Positions 1 through 6,944 of a stretch of 13,802 nucleotides of DNA are shown here, piece by piece. This DNA comes from Bacillota bacterium (GTDB lineage: Bacteria; Bacillota; Clostridia; Christensenellales; SZUA-584): positions 1 to 13,802 of the forward strand of contig JAEZIZ010000115.1 in assembly GCA_023415915.1 (NCBI GenBank), in the 5' to 3' direction. A program made the translations under genes and the position numbers. Within the stretch, counting starts at the first letter, position 1. Each line of letters begins with the position of its first letter. The notes beneath the pieces were generated by a model. That model saw nothing but the letters and a program-made list of their open reading frames with translations. It had not been told where the DNA came from and did not search any database.

Positions 1-2
1 CT

Positions 3-182
3 GCGTTCGCGTTTTTAACGTTTACGCTGCTTTATATGCCGTGCGTCGCGGCGCTCGCGGCCACGCGCAGGGAGCTTGGTTCTACAAAAGGCGCTCTTCT
101 CGCGGTGCTTTATCAGACAGGCGTGGCGTGGATAATAGCGTTTATAGTGTTTCAGGGCGGCAGGGTATTGGGCATACTATAA
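3..182 (+). CDS. feoB: Ferrous iron transporter FeoB, C-terminal fragment (5' end outside window)
   Basis: Only the last 59 codons are inside the window, read in the third forward frame from base 3 to the TAA at 180-182. The peptide carries the FeoB C-terminal signature around LLYMPCVAALAATRREL, then a Gly/Ser-containing turn and a final hydrophobic segment ending VLGIL. FeoB is an inner-membrane ferrous iron transporter with an N-terminal GTPase domain, which is not visible here. Identification rests on this short but well conserved region (the PCVAA motif followed by RRELGS). It is also supported by the next gene, a typical FeoB-associated Cys-rich protein starting 11 bases after the stop, which suggests one feo operon. 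The fragment is cut by the window edge, not by a mutation. Confidence 0.85.
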   Translation, partial: AFAFLTFTLLYMPCVAALAATRRELGSTKGALLAVLYQTGVAWIIAFIVFQGGRVLGIL

Positions 183-193
183 CGGGTGGAAAC

Positions 194-355
194 ATGAATT
201 TTTTTGATTTTATACTGCTGGCGGCCATACTCGCCGCCGTGATTTCTATTATCGTATATATGCGTCGGCGCAGCAAAAAAGGCGCCTCCTGCGATTCGTG
301 CGGCAGCTGCGAAGGCTGCCCCGTCGCGGGAAAATGCAAGGACAGGAAAGAATAG
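194..355 (+). CDS. FeoB-associated Cys-rich membrane protein
   Basis: This is a 53-residue protein. The start is the ATG at 194, preceded by a GGTGGA ribosome binding site; a longer open frame from base 41 overlaps feoB in another frame and is not the gene. Residues 4-22 form one membrane helix, followed by a basic stretch (RRRSKK) and a cysteine-rich tail with Cys at about 33, 36, 39, 42 and 48 (pattern C-x2-C-x2-C-x2-C-x5-C). This matches the FeoB-associated Cys-rich membrane protein family found directly after feoB in many Bacillota. Its role is not well established; binding iron or helping FeoB assembly is the usual suggestion. The 11-base gap from feoB indicates co-transcription and probably coupled translation. 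Confidence 0.85.
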   Translation: MNFFDFILLAAILAAVISIIVYMRRRSKKGASCDSCGSCEGCPVAGKCKDRKE

Positions 356-400
356 TCCGCCCTTACTCCTTGTAACGATTGTTTTAAGGCGCTCCAAAGT

Positions 401-428
401 AATAGAAAAGCGGCTTTTAAGCCGCCCG
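401..428 (-). terminator. Likely intrinsic terminator of the DUF1540 mini-gene
   Basis: Bases 410-425 form a 16-base palindrome (GCGGCTT, two bases, AAGCCGC). Read on the minus strand, the hairpin is followed by TTTTCTATT, a U-rich tail. It lies about 70 bases beyond the stop of the minus-strand DUF1540 gene. On the plus strand there is no T-run after it, so it probably does not end the feo transcript efficiently. Confidence 0.5.
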
Positions 429-495
429 CTTGATGACAAACATCTAAAGGTATAACGCATAAAGAGCAGGTTAAAGCCGCTTTTTACAGCTCTGA

Positions 496-654
496 TCATT
501 TGTTTATAAACGTGTCGCAGCATGTGCCTTCGCTCGTATCGGCATAGCCGTCGCCCATTGCGCTTACTTCCAAACCGTGAGCGTAGCACAAGCGGTTTTT
601 GTTGTAGCGGCAGTTCTCAACGCTGCATTTCACTTTCATTCTCGGGGAATCCAA
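496..654 (-). CDS. DUF1540 Cys-rich small protein (52 aa, TTG start)
   Basis: This short minus-strand gene encodes about 52 residues. The core reads KCSVENCRYN, then NRLCYA, and after a spacer TSEGTCCDTF, with Cys at 10, 15, 23, 45 and 46. This is the DUF1540 pattern (C-x4-C-x7-C near the start, TxC and DTF near the end), a family of small cysteine-rich, presumably metal-binding proteins common in Clostridia and Bacilli; the function is unknown. The TTG at 652-654 is preferred because AAAGGTGG (664-671 on the plus strand) lies 9 bases upstream. An internal ATG at 637-639 would give 47 residues but has no ribosome binding site. The gene is divergent from the MFS gene and is followed by a minus-strand hairpin terminator. 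Confidence 0.75.
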   Translation of the reverse strand: MDSPRMKVKCSVENCRYNKNRLCYAHGLEVSAMGDGYADTSEGTCCDTFINK

Positions 655-794
655 TATAACTCACCACCTTTCTTTTAATATTCTCCCCCGCACGCTTAAA
701 AATTATCGTTATTTCAAAAGCCGCAGAATAAATGTTTAATAAATCACGCTTATATGTTAATATTAATGAATTGTATACAGCAGGTGACACATCG

Positions 795-2024
795 ATGGAA
801 TCAGACAGGCGCAGAGAATCTCCATTTAAAAAAATGCTTTCTCATCCGCGGCGGCGCATTGCGCACGCTTTTTTATCGGACAGGGAGTTCAGCCTTATGC
901 TCGCCGCAGGCTTTGTTTCGGGCATAGCGACCGGCATAAACAATTCGGTATTCAGCAATTTTCTGCACGAAGTATACCATCTTACCGAGATGCAGCGCGG
1001 TTTCGTTGAGTTTCCGCGCGAGTTTCCGGGCGTGATGGTTATTTTTTTGTTCGCCGTATTATCGTTTCTGGGCAGCACCCGCCTTGCCGCGCTCAGCATG
1101 GTGCTGTCTTGCCTCGGCATGCTGGGGCTCGGGCTGTTTTCGCCCAGCTTCCCCGTGATGCTCATATGGATGTTTGTATTAAATATGGGCATACACATAT
1201 TTCTGCCGCTCGTGCCCGGCATGGGCATGGAGCTTTCGCACCGCGAGAACTACGGCATAAGGCTTGGTCGTTACAGCGCTTACAACCTTGCGGCAACGAT
1301 AATAGGATACGTTATAATCTGGCTTGGATTCGATTACTTAAGCTTAACGTATACTGCCGCTTTTACTATAGCGGCGGTCTGTTATTTTGCCGCCGCCGTG
1401 CTGTTAATGTACATGAAACCTATGCCCAAGGTTAAAAAGCAGCGTCTTGTCTTTAAAAAGAAGTACCTGCTGTTTTACGCGCTCAGCGTAGTCAACGGCG
1501 CCCGGAAACAGATATTCTTGACGTTCGCGCCGTGGGTACTTATCAAGATATATGGTGTCGACGCTCCCAAGATAGCAATTTACGGCATCATAGTAGCTGT
1601 CGTTAGCATAGGCACGCGCACTATAATAGGCAAGGCGATAGACAAGCTCGGCGAAAAAGTCGTGCTTTCCGCCGAAGCCGTACTGCTCGTCGTGCTGTGT
1701 ATGGGCTATGCGTTTGCCGCGGATATATTCCCCACCTCGGTTGCGCTGATAATCACGGCGGCTTGTTACATAGCGGACAACTCGCTCGCCGCAGTGGAGA
1801 TGGCTCGCTCGACATACGTAAAAAAGATATCCGACGACGCCGCCGACGTAATACCCACACTTTCCACCGGTGTTAGCCTCGATCACATCGTTTCTATGTC
1901 GATACCGATATTCGGCGGCATGTTATGGCTTGCGCTAGGATACCAGCTCGTATTCATTTTTGCCTCGGCAATAGCCGTAATAAACCTCGTGCTTTCATTA
2001 AGAATAAGAATTAAGCAGCATTGA
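795..2024 (+). CDS. MFS transporter (major facilitator superfamily permease)
   Basis: This is a 409-residue polytopic membrane protein. The frame is open from an ATG at 732, but the ATG at 795 has an AGGTGA site 7 bases before it, so 795 is chosen. After a basic cytoplasmic N-terminus (about 30 residues) come hydrophobic segments consistent with 10-12 helices. A positively charged central loop (about residues 205-220, KPMPKVKKQRLVFKKK) separates two halves, as in MFS proteins. The second half has a GTRTIIGKAIDKLGEK stretch resembling the MFS loop 8-9 motif. No substrate can be named. It is followed by two small hairpins without a T-run (2038-2064) and then by the promoter of the next operon, so it is probably monocistronic. 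Confidence 0.82.
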   Translation: MESDRRRESPFKKMLSHPRRRIAHAFLSDREFSLMLAAGFVSGIATGINNSVFSNFLHEVYHLTEMQRGFVEFPREFPGVMVIFLFAVLSFLGSTRLAALSMVLSCLGMLGLGLFSPSFPVMLIWMFVLNMGIHIFLPLVPGMGMELSHRENYGIRLGRYSAYNLAATIIGYVIIWLGFDYLSLTYTAAFTIAAVCYFAAAVLLMYMKPMPKVKKQRLVFKKKYLLFYALSVVNGARKQIFLTFAPWVLIKIYGVDAPKIAIYGIIVAVVSIGTRTIIGKAIDKLGEKVVLSAEAVLLVVLCMGYAFAADIFPTSVALIITAACYIADNSLAAVEMARSTYVKKISDDAADVIPTLSTGVSLDHIVSMSIPIFGGMLWLALGYQLVFIFASAIAVINLVLSLRIRIKQH

Positions 2025-2091
2025 TTTACACCCCATCAAACCTAGCGGTTTGCCGGGGACCCCGACGAATAATCGTTTATTGAAAAAGTGC

Positions 2092-2120
2092 TTGACAGTG
2101 TAACAGTGTTATGTTACGCT
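2092..2120 (+). promoter_or_regulatory. Promoter with nested dyads upstream of the YhbD-like gene
   Basis: A perfect -35 TTGACA (2092-2097) is followed after 17 bases by TACGCT (2115-2120), a weak -10. The spacer contains a dyad, GTAACA (2100-2105), six bases, TGTTAC (2112-2117), overlapping a smaller palindrome TAACAGTGTTA (2101-2111). A good -35, a poor -10 and a dyad in the spacer resemble operators used by MerR-class activators or by autoregulators. The first downstream gene encodes a MerR-like helix-turn-helix protein, so autoregulation is plausible but inferred. Confidence 0.6.
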
Positions 2121-2158
2121 ATTTTTGTTTCAAGACCATAATAAAGGAGGCGGGAGGC

Positions 2159-2782
2159 ATGGAAGAAGAGCTCATTTCCAAAAAAGAGCTGCTTGATCTG
2201 ACTAATATATCATACGGACAGCTTTACAGATGGAAGCGCAAAGGGCTCATACCCGAGGAGTGGTTCATTCGCAAATCCACGTTTACCGGGCAGGAAACGT
2301 TTTTCCCGAAATACAAGGTGCTGCCGCGCATTGATAAGATACTGAGCATGAAAGAAGACGTATCGCTCGACGACCTTGCGGACGTATTCTCCCCCGCCGA
2401 GGGGAGCGTCGCGTTAAGCGCTGAAGAGGCCGTGCAACGGGGCGTGGCGTCCGCGGAGATAATAAAGCTGTACCTTGAGTTCAGAGGCGGAACGGAGGCG
2501 CTCAATTTTAACGACCTCCTATGCACATACCTGCTGGGAAAGCATCTTATGGCTGGCGATATAAGCCTTGACGAAGGCAGGATTTTGCTGGAGGTGCTGC
2601 GCGAGCAGATGGTAAAATTCGGCGGAAAACCCGCGAATATATTTCTGATAAGAAAGCTCGGTGTGTTCTGCTGCTTTGCGGCGTCGCCGCCTTGCGACGC
2701 ATGCTTCGATAGGGGCGTAAGGCTTGTCGCCTGCATAGATACGCAAAAGGCGACTGAAGAACTTAAAATTAAACTTATTTAA
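2159..2782 (+). CDS. YhbD-like DUF4004 regulator (MerR-like HTH)
   Basis: This is a 207-residue soluble protein. The start is the ATG at 2159, preceded by AAAGGAGG with 8-base spacing; an upstream in-frame ATG at 2111 lies inside the promoter. Residues 5-35 (LISKKELLDLTNISYGQLYR, then WKRKGLIP) are a winged-helix recognition segment of MerR type. The segment EEWFIRKSTFTGQETFFP and the stretch up to DLADVFSP match the YhbD/DUF4004 family of Bacillus and Clostridia. The rest is mixed helical with several Cys near the C-terminus (CCFAASPPCDAC). In Bacillus subtilis yhbD sits beside the bactofilin-like genes yhbE and yhbF; here too a bactofilin-like gene follows after 13 bases. A role as transcriptional regulator of this operon is inferred. 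Confidence 0.8.
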   Translation: MEEELISKKELLDLTNISYGQLYRWKRKGLIPEEWFIRKSTFTGQETFFPKYKVLPRIDKILSMKEDVSLDDLADVFSPAEGSVALSAEEAVQRGVASAEIIKLYLEFRGGTEALNFNDLLCTYLLGKHLMAGDISLDEGRILLEVLREQMVKFGGKPANIFLIRKLGVFCCFAASPPCDACFDRGVRLVACIDTQKATEELKIKLI

Positions 2783-2795
2783 GGAGGATATGGAG

Positions 2796-3527
2796 ATGGA
2801 CGATAACTCGCAAAAACCCGATCTTAAGATAAACGGTTCGGGCACGGCGTCGGGCGGTACTTACAACCTCGTACGCATAAACGGCTCGGGCAGGATAACG
2901 GGAGCGCTTGACTGCGTCGATTTTATAATCAACGGCTCGGGCGAGGCGATGGACAGCGTCGAGTGCGCCGCCGCCAAGATAAGCGGAGCGGGACGAATAG
3001 GCGGAGACTTACAATGCGGCGAAGTAAAAGTGAACGGTTCGGGCAGCTTCGGCTCTGCGGTAAACTGCGAAGAGCTTAGCGTTACAGGTTCCGCCGATAT
3101 TAAAAGAAGCGTCAACGCGCAAAGGGTCAAAGTGAACGGCTCGGTAAAGATTGGAGGCGACTGCAATTCCGAGAATTTTTACTCCAACGGGCTATTTGAA
3201 ATAGGCGGACTATTAAGCGCCGACGATATAGACATACACCTGTACTGGAATAGGAGCCGCGCTAAGGAAATAGGTGGCGAGAAGATACGCGTAAGCCTTG
3301 GAACTACGGGGCTCGGCATTGTAAAGGCGCTGCTGCCCAGTTACTTCCCCGCGCTGGAGGCGGACGTTATTGAGGGCAACGACATAACGCTGGAGAATAC
3401 GACAGCTAAGGTTGTGCGCGGAGACAACGTTACGATAGGCAGCGGCTGCGACATAGGGCTCGTGGAATATAAGGGGTACTACAGAAAGCAAACCGGTGCT
3501 AAAGTAGCCGAGGAAAAGAAGATATGA
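2796..3527 (+). CDS. Bactofilin-like polymer-forming protein (YhbE/YhbF type)
   Basis: This is a 243-residue protein built from a 17-residue repeat. NGSG-like tetrapeptides fall at residues 13, 29, 46, 63, 80, 97, 114 and 131, so every step after the first is exactly 17. This fits one turn per repeat of a right-handed beta-helix, the fold of bactofilins, which polymerise without nucleotide into cytoplasmic or membrane-linked filaments. Cysteines at 40, 57, 74 and 91 share the same period. A second beta-rich block (about 165-230) follows an insertion with the sequence HLYWNRSRAKEIG. The start at 2796 is preferred because GGAGG (2783-2787) lies 8 bases upstream; the in-frame ATG at 2790 is only 2 bases from it. 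It is co-transcribed with the YhbD-like gene, as in Bacillus. Confidence 0.82.
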   Translation: MDDNSQKPDLKINGSGTASGGTYNLVRINGSGRITGALDCVDFIINGSGEAMDSVECAAAKISGAGRIGGDLQCGEVKVNGSGSFGSAVNCEELSVTGSADIKRSVNAQRVKVNGSVKIGGDCNSENFYSNGLFEIGGLLSADDIDIHLYWNRSRAKEIGGEKIRVSLGTTGLGIVKALLPSYFPALEADVIEGNDITLENTTAKVVRGDNVTIGSGCDIGLVEYKGYYRKQTGAKVAEEKKI

Positions 3528-3585
3528 ACAAGCAGGGCGTATGATAATAAATATTGCATATATGAGTAAATGAGCTTCATGCTCC

Positions 3586-3614
3586 GCCTCCCCGCATTAA
3601 GAGGAGGCTTTTTT
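3586..3614 (+). terminator. Intrinsic terminator after the bactofilin-like gene
   Basis: GCCTCC (3586-3591) pairs with GGAGGC (3603-3608) across an 11-base loop and is followed by TTTTTT (3609-3614). It closes the YhbD/bactofilin operon. Confidence 0.8.
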
Positions 3615-3669
3615 ATGCGGCAATGAGCGCGGATAAAAGTTAATTCTTGGAGAAAACTTCAGTAATACA

Positions 3670-3699
3670 TTGACGGCTGGAAGCGTACAGATTTATAAT
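3670..3699 (+). promoter_or_regulatory. Sigma-A type promoter of the DUF368 gene
   Basis: TTGACG (3670-3675) and a perfect TATAAT (3694-3699) are separated by 18 bases. The predicted transcript has a leader of about 58 bases before the ATG at 3765. No operator dyad is obvious, so expression may be constitutive. Confidence 0.75.
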
Positions 3700-3764
3700 G
3701 CCGTATATATATTTTTACACGAGCCTATTAAGTCACAACTTACGGGAGCGTTACAGGAGATTAT

Positions 3765-4655
3765 ATGGACCGCAACGAGCAGATAAGCACAGCAAAAAAC
3801 GGCGCTGCCCAAAAAAGAGTTTTAAAGTGGATGCTTCTGGTGCTTCAGGGAGCAATAATAGGAGCGGGAGCTATACTCCCCGGCGTCAGCGGCGGCGTGC
3901 TTTGCGTAGTGTTCGGCATTTACCAGCCTATGATGGCGCTGCTCGCTCACCCTCTGCGCGCATTTAAAAAATACGTTGGGCTGCTGCTGCCCGTGCTTAT
4001 AGGCTGGGTCATCGGTTTTCTTCTGCTCGCGCGGCTGGTGGACTTACTTTTTAAGGCGGGTTCAAATCTGGCAGAGTGGCTGTTTATAGGCCTCATTGCG
4101 GGCATGCTTCCCTCGCTGTTCAGGGAGGCGGGCAAGGAAGGACGTCCGAAAAGCGCCTGGGTATCGCTCATAGTAAGCACAGCCGCGATACTCGCGCTGC
4201 TTTTAATACTTCAGGGCCGCTCGCAGATACGGCTGGAGCCTAATATATGGTGGTACTTCGTCTGCGGACTGCTCTGGGGCATAAGCCTTGTGGTGCCGGG
4301 CCTTAGCTCCTCTTCCCTTTTAATATTCCTTGGGCTGTATCAGCCGATGAACGCGGGCATCAAGGACCTTTCCCTCGAAGTTCTCATACCGATGATGTTG
4401 GGTGTACTCGCTATCACATTGACGTCCGCGCGCGGAATAAACTATATATTCAAAAAGCATTATGCGGTGGCGTATCATATGGTGATAGGGTTTGTTATAG
4501 CATCCACCATCGTTATCATACTGCCCATGAAGTACAGCGGCGCCGTTGAAGTGCTGCTCTGCGCGTTGGTCTGCGCGGCGGGCTTTGCGGGCGCGCTGCT
4601 CATGGATGTGATGAGCAGAAAGATTCAGACTCCCTCAGGCGAGCCTGAAGAATAG
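3765..4655 (+). CDS. DUF368 membrane protein, PopT-type undecaprenyl-phosphate translocase
   Basis: This is a 296-residue polytopic membrane protein. The start at 3765 follows an AGGAGA site. Two internally similar halves each carry a Gly/Ser-rich re-entrant-looking motif: GAGAILPGVSGGVLCVVFGIYQP at about residues 35-57 and WGISLVVPGLSSSSLLIFLGLYQP at about 169-192. This PGVSGG / PGLSSS pair followed by GxYQP is the hallmark of DUF368. Members of this family (PopT), like DedA-family UptA, have been shown to return undecaprenyl phosphate across the cytoplasmic membrane so that it can be reused for peptidoglycan and other envelope polymers. The gene has its own promoter and terminator and no partner gene. 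The family call is firm; the substrate is transferred from characterised homologues. Confidence 0.87.
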   Translation: MDRNEQISTAKNGAAQKRVLKWMLLVLQGAIIGAGAILPGVSGGVLCVVFGIYQPMMALLAHPLRAFKKYVGLLLPVLIGWVIGFLLLARLVDLLFKAGSNLAEWLFIGLIAGMLPSLFREAGKEGRPKSAWVSLIVSTAAILALLLILQGRSQIRLEPNIWWYFVCGLLWGISLVVPGLSSSSLLIFLGLYQPMNAGIKDLSLEVLIPMMLGVLAITLTSARGINYIFKKHYAVAYHMVIGFVIASTIVIILPMKYSGAVEVLLCALVCAAGFAGALLMDVMSRKIQTPSGEPEE

Positions 4656-4685
4656 CATACACGGAGCATTCTTACGCACTTTATT

Positions 4686-4730
4686 GCCTCCCCTCCCCGA
4701 GATTTCGGGCGACGAAAAAGAGGCTTTTTT
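4686..4730 (+). terminator. Intrinsic terminator after the DUF368 gene
   Basis: An outer stem GCCTC (4686-4690) / GAGGC (4720-4724) encloses an inner CCCG (4696-4699) / CGGG (4706-4709) hairpin and is followed by TTTTTT (4725-4730). The outer stem and T-run are nearly the same sequence as the terminator at 3586-3614, so the DUF368 gene is bracketed by two look-alike terminators. Confidence 0.75.
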
Positions 4731-4745
4731 ATTTTGTTTTTTATG

Positions 4746-4774
4746 TTGACAGCCATGTGGCGGCGTGCTATTCT
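4746..4774 (+). promoter_or_regulatory. Promoter of the TetR / FAD-oxidoreductase operon
   Basis: A perfect TTGACA (4746-4751) is followed after 17 bases by TATTCT (4769-4774). The -10 lies inside the left arm of the palindromic operator at 4770-4803, so a bound repressor would block RNA polymerase. Confidence 0.75.
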
Positions 4775-4803
4775 TTGATTGACTGATTAATCAATCAAAG
4801 AAT
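4770..4803. promoter_or_regulatory. Palindromic TetR-type operator
   Basis: ATTCTTTGATTGA (4770-4782) and its exact reverse complement (4791-4803) flank an 8-base centre (CTGATTAA). A perfect 13-bp-arm dyad over the -10 and the probable transcription start, directly upstream of a TetR gene, is typical of an autorepressed TetR promoter. No second copy was seen in the window. Confidence 0.78.
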
Positions 4804-4823
4804 GTTGCGTCAAAGGTGAACAT

Positions 4824-5423
4824 ATGAGTCCGAGAAACGATGAGCAGAACGAGCAATTGAAAGACGAGCGGCGGGAACAGATATTGTCGGCGGCATTAAA
4901 GGTGTTTGGCCGCAGGGGCTTCGCGGCGACGAAGATAAGCGACATCGTCGCGAGCGCGGGCATGAGCCACGGCCTTGTTTATCATTACTTCAAATCCAAA
5001 GAAGATATATTTTACGAGCTGCTCAAGCGTGCGATGACGGCGTCTTCGCAGACACTTCTGGAAGTTGAAGGCATGCCGCTCTCCCCCATCGAAAAGGTGC
5101 GGCAGACGGCAAAGTTCATACTGGGCGGCATTGCGGGCTTCAAGGATTCTGCGTACTACTTCCTTATAGTCGCCCACGCCTCCGTAATGGAGACGCCCGG
5201 CGCGCAATACGAGGAGCTGATAAACAATTCAGAGATACCATTACAGGCTATGGCGCGCATACTTGCGGCAGGCCAGCAGGCGGGCGAAATTAAAGACGGC
5301 GACGTTTACGGCATGGCGCTCACTTTTTTCGCGGCGATACAGGGGCTTGCCCTGTTCAAGCTCGCTGCGGAAGACTTTAATATGCCCGACCCCGAGATAC
5401 TCGTTAATATGGTCAGTAAATAA
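4824..5423 (+). CDS. TetR/AcrR family transcriptional regulator
   Basis: This is a 199-residue protein, the usual TetR length. The start at 4824 follows AAGGTGAA. Residues 16-62 form the N-terminal DNA-binding domain: the ILSAALKVFGRRGFAATKIS helix pair, then IVASAGMSHGLVYHYFKSKE as the helix-turn-helix with the YxYFxSKE signature. The rest is the helical ligand-binding and dimerisation domain; its ligand cannot be read from sequence. It lies 24 bases upstream of an FAD-dependent oxidoreductase gene and downstream of a perfect palindrome covering its promoter. It most likely represses its own operon and responds to a substrate or product of the oxidoreductase. That link is inference from context. 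Confidence 0.85.
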   Translation: MSPRNDEQNEQLKDERREQILSAALKVFGRRGFAATKISDIVASAGMSHGLVYHYFKSKEDIFYELLKRAMTASSQTLLEVEGMPLSPIEKVRQTAKFILGGIAGFKDSAYYFLIVAHASVMETPGAQYEELINNSEIPLQAMARILAAGQQAGEIKDGDVYGMALTFFAAIQGLALFKLAAEDFNMPDPEILVNMVSK

Positions 5424-5447
5424 TTCTATGTTTTATGAGGTGCAAAT

Positions 5448-6935
5448 ATGAAGAAAGTAATAATCATAGGCGCGGGCATTGCCGGCCTGACATGCGGCAT
5501 CTACGCGCGGCTAAACGGATTCGATACGGAGATATATGAATCGCACACCATACCGGGAGGCGAATGTACCGGCTGGGACAGGGGCGAATACCACTTCGAC
5601 GGGTGCGTGCACTGGCTCGTGGGTACCAAGCCGGGTACGTCGCTTTACAGCCTGTGGCGCGATACCGGAGTGTTGGGCGATTCGGTAAAGGTAATAAACC
5701 ACGATATGTTTACCCGCTACGAGGAAGACGGCAAGTCGGTTTCACTATATACAAACGCCGACAGGCTGGAAAAGCACCTGCTCGAGATAGCGCCCGAAGA
5801 CAGGAAGGCCATCAAGCAAATGTGCGGCGCAATACGCAGCTTTGGTAACTTCGGCATGCCCCTCGATAAACCGATGGATATGATGACGGCGGGCGACGGC
5901 TTAAAGTACGCGGCAAAAAACATCAGAGCGCTGACGAGGATGCAAAAATACGGCAAAATGACTATCGGTCAGCTTGTGGAACAGTTTACGACCCCTATTA
6001 TCAAGCGGGCTCTTTTAGGGTTTTTCAGCAAGGATTATACTTCAATATCGCTGCTCTCGACGCTGGGCGGCATGAACGCGGGCGACTGCGGGTGCCCGGA
6101 GGGCGGTTCGCGGGCAATTGCGCGCAGGATGGAAAAGAGATACATTGAGCTGGGCGGAAAAGTATATTATAAGGCAAAGGCCGACAAGATAATCATTGAG
6201 TCGGGAAAGGCAACGGGCATAAGGCTTGCAGGCGGCAGGGAGGTATTCGGCGATCATGTAGTATCGTGCGCGGATGGATACGCTACGCTCAAAGTTCTGC
6301 TCGACGATAAATATACGCCGCCTGTTTATGATAAACTGTTCGGCGAGCCGAAGCGGTACGTTACCCCTACGTGCTCTATAGTATTTCTGGGCGTGGACAC
6401 CGAAATAAGCGACACAACGCGCGGCATAACGATACGGCGCAAACGGCCGGTAGTGCTTGGCGGCGTTGAGGATGAAAACGTTAATATACTTAACTACAGC
6501 TATGAAAAGAGCTTCGCTCCCGCAGGCAAGACGGTGCTCGCATGCTTTTATTCGTCCGATTACGATTACTGGAACGGGCTTTACGGCGACAGGGAAAAAT
6601 ACGAGGCGGAAAAGCGCAGGCTCACCGAGGACGCGATAAGCGCGGTAACGGCGCGCTTCCCCGAAACAGAGGGGCATATAGAGGTCACGGACGTAGTAAC
6701 GCCTATGACTTATCAGAAGTTTTGCAACGCGTGGAGAGGCTCCTGGATGTCGTGGACAGGGATAGACAAAGACATACCGCAGTACTTCCCCGGGCTGCTG
6801 CCCGGACTTGACAACTTCATTATGGCGGGTATGTGGACGCTGCCGCCGGGCGGGCTGCCGGGCGCGGGAGCCGCGGGCAGGTACGCCGCTCACAGGCTGT
6901 GCATACAATACGGCATAGAGTTTAAAACAACTTGA
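5448..6935 (+). CDS. CrtI/phytoene-desaturase-like FAD-dependent oxidoreductase
   Basis: This is a 495-residue protein starting at 5448 after an AGGTG site. Residues 4-32 are a Rossmann dinucleotide-binding unit with GAGIAG at 8-13 and an acidic end of strand 2 (EIYES), followed by PGGECTGW. Near the C-terminus GMWTLPPGGLPGAGAAGRYA is the FAD-binding motif shared by phytoene desaturases, CrtO and retinol saturases. The family acts on hydrophobic polyene or lipid substrates with FAD. No carotenoid genes are nearby, so the substrate is unknown and a lipid or xenobiotic substrate is as likely. It is the second gene of a TetR-controlled operon and ends at a strong hairpin terminator. The start and end motifs are both present, so the gene looks intact. 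Confidence 0.82.
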   Translation: MKKVIIIGAGIAGLTCGIYARLNGFDTEIYESHTIPGGECTGWDRGEYHFDGCVHWLVGTKPGTSLYSLWRDTGVLGDSVKVINHDMFTRYEEDGKSVSLYTNADRLEKHLLEIAPEDRKAIKQMCGAIRSFGNFGMPLDKPMDMMTAGDGLKYAAKNIRALTRMQKYGKMTIGQLVEQFTTPIIKRALLGFFSKDYTSISLLSTLGGMNAGDCGCPEGGSRAIARRMEKRYIELGGKVYYKAKADKIIIESGKATGIRLAGGREVFGDHVVSCADGYATLKVLLDDKYTPPVYDKLFGEPKRYVTPTCSIVFLGVDTEISDTTRGITIRRKRPVVLGGVEDENVNILNYSYEKSFAPAGKTVLACFYSSDYDYWNGLYGDREKYEAEKRRLTEDAISAVTARFPETEGHIEVTDVVTPMTYQKFCNAWRGSWMSWTGIDKDIPQYFPGLLPGLDNFIMAGMWTLPPGGLPGAGAAGRYAAHRLCIQYGIEFKTT

Positions 6936-6944
6936 TGTTATAGA

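Noticed and set aside
41..193. Upstream extension of the FeoB-associated gene to an ATG at 41
   Set aside because: It would overlap the feoB 3' end in another frame, and its translation is basic low-complexity sequence; the ATG at 194 has the ribosome binding site and the family N-terminus.
152..589. Antisense open frame of 145 codons over the feo tail and DUF1540 gene
   Set aside because: It overlaps the FeoB-associated gene and the DUF1540 gene in a different frame; its composition is Arg-rich and no motif is seen.
2810..3150. Repeated AACGGCTCGGGC-like units as a DNA repeat array or CRISPR
   Set aside because: The repetition follows the 17-codon protein repeat of the bactofilin-like gene, with no spacers of equal unrelated sequence, so it is a coding repeat.
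6042..6908. Long antisense open frame (288 codons) opposite the FAD oxidoreductase
   Set aside because: It lies wholly inside a well-supported gene, is rich in Arg/Ala/Tyr as expected from the reverse strand of GC-rich coding DNA, and has no ribosome binding site or recognisable domain.
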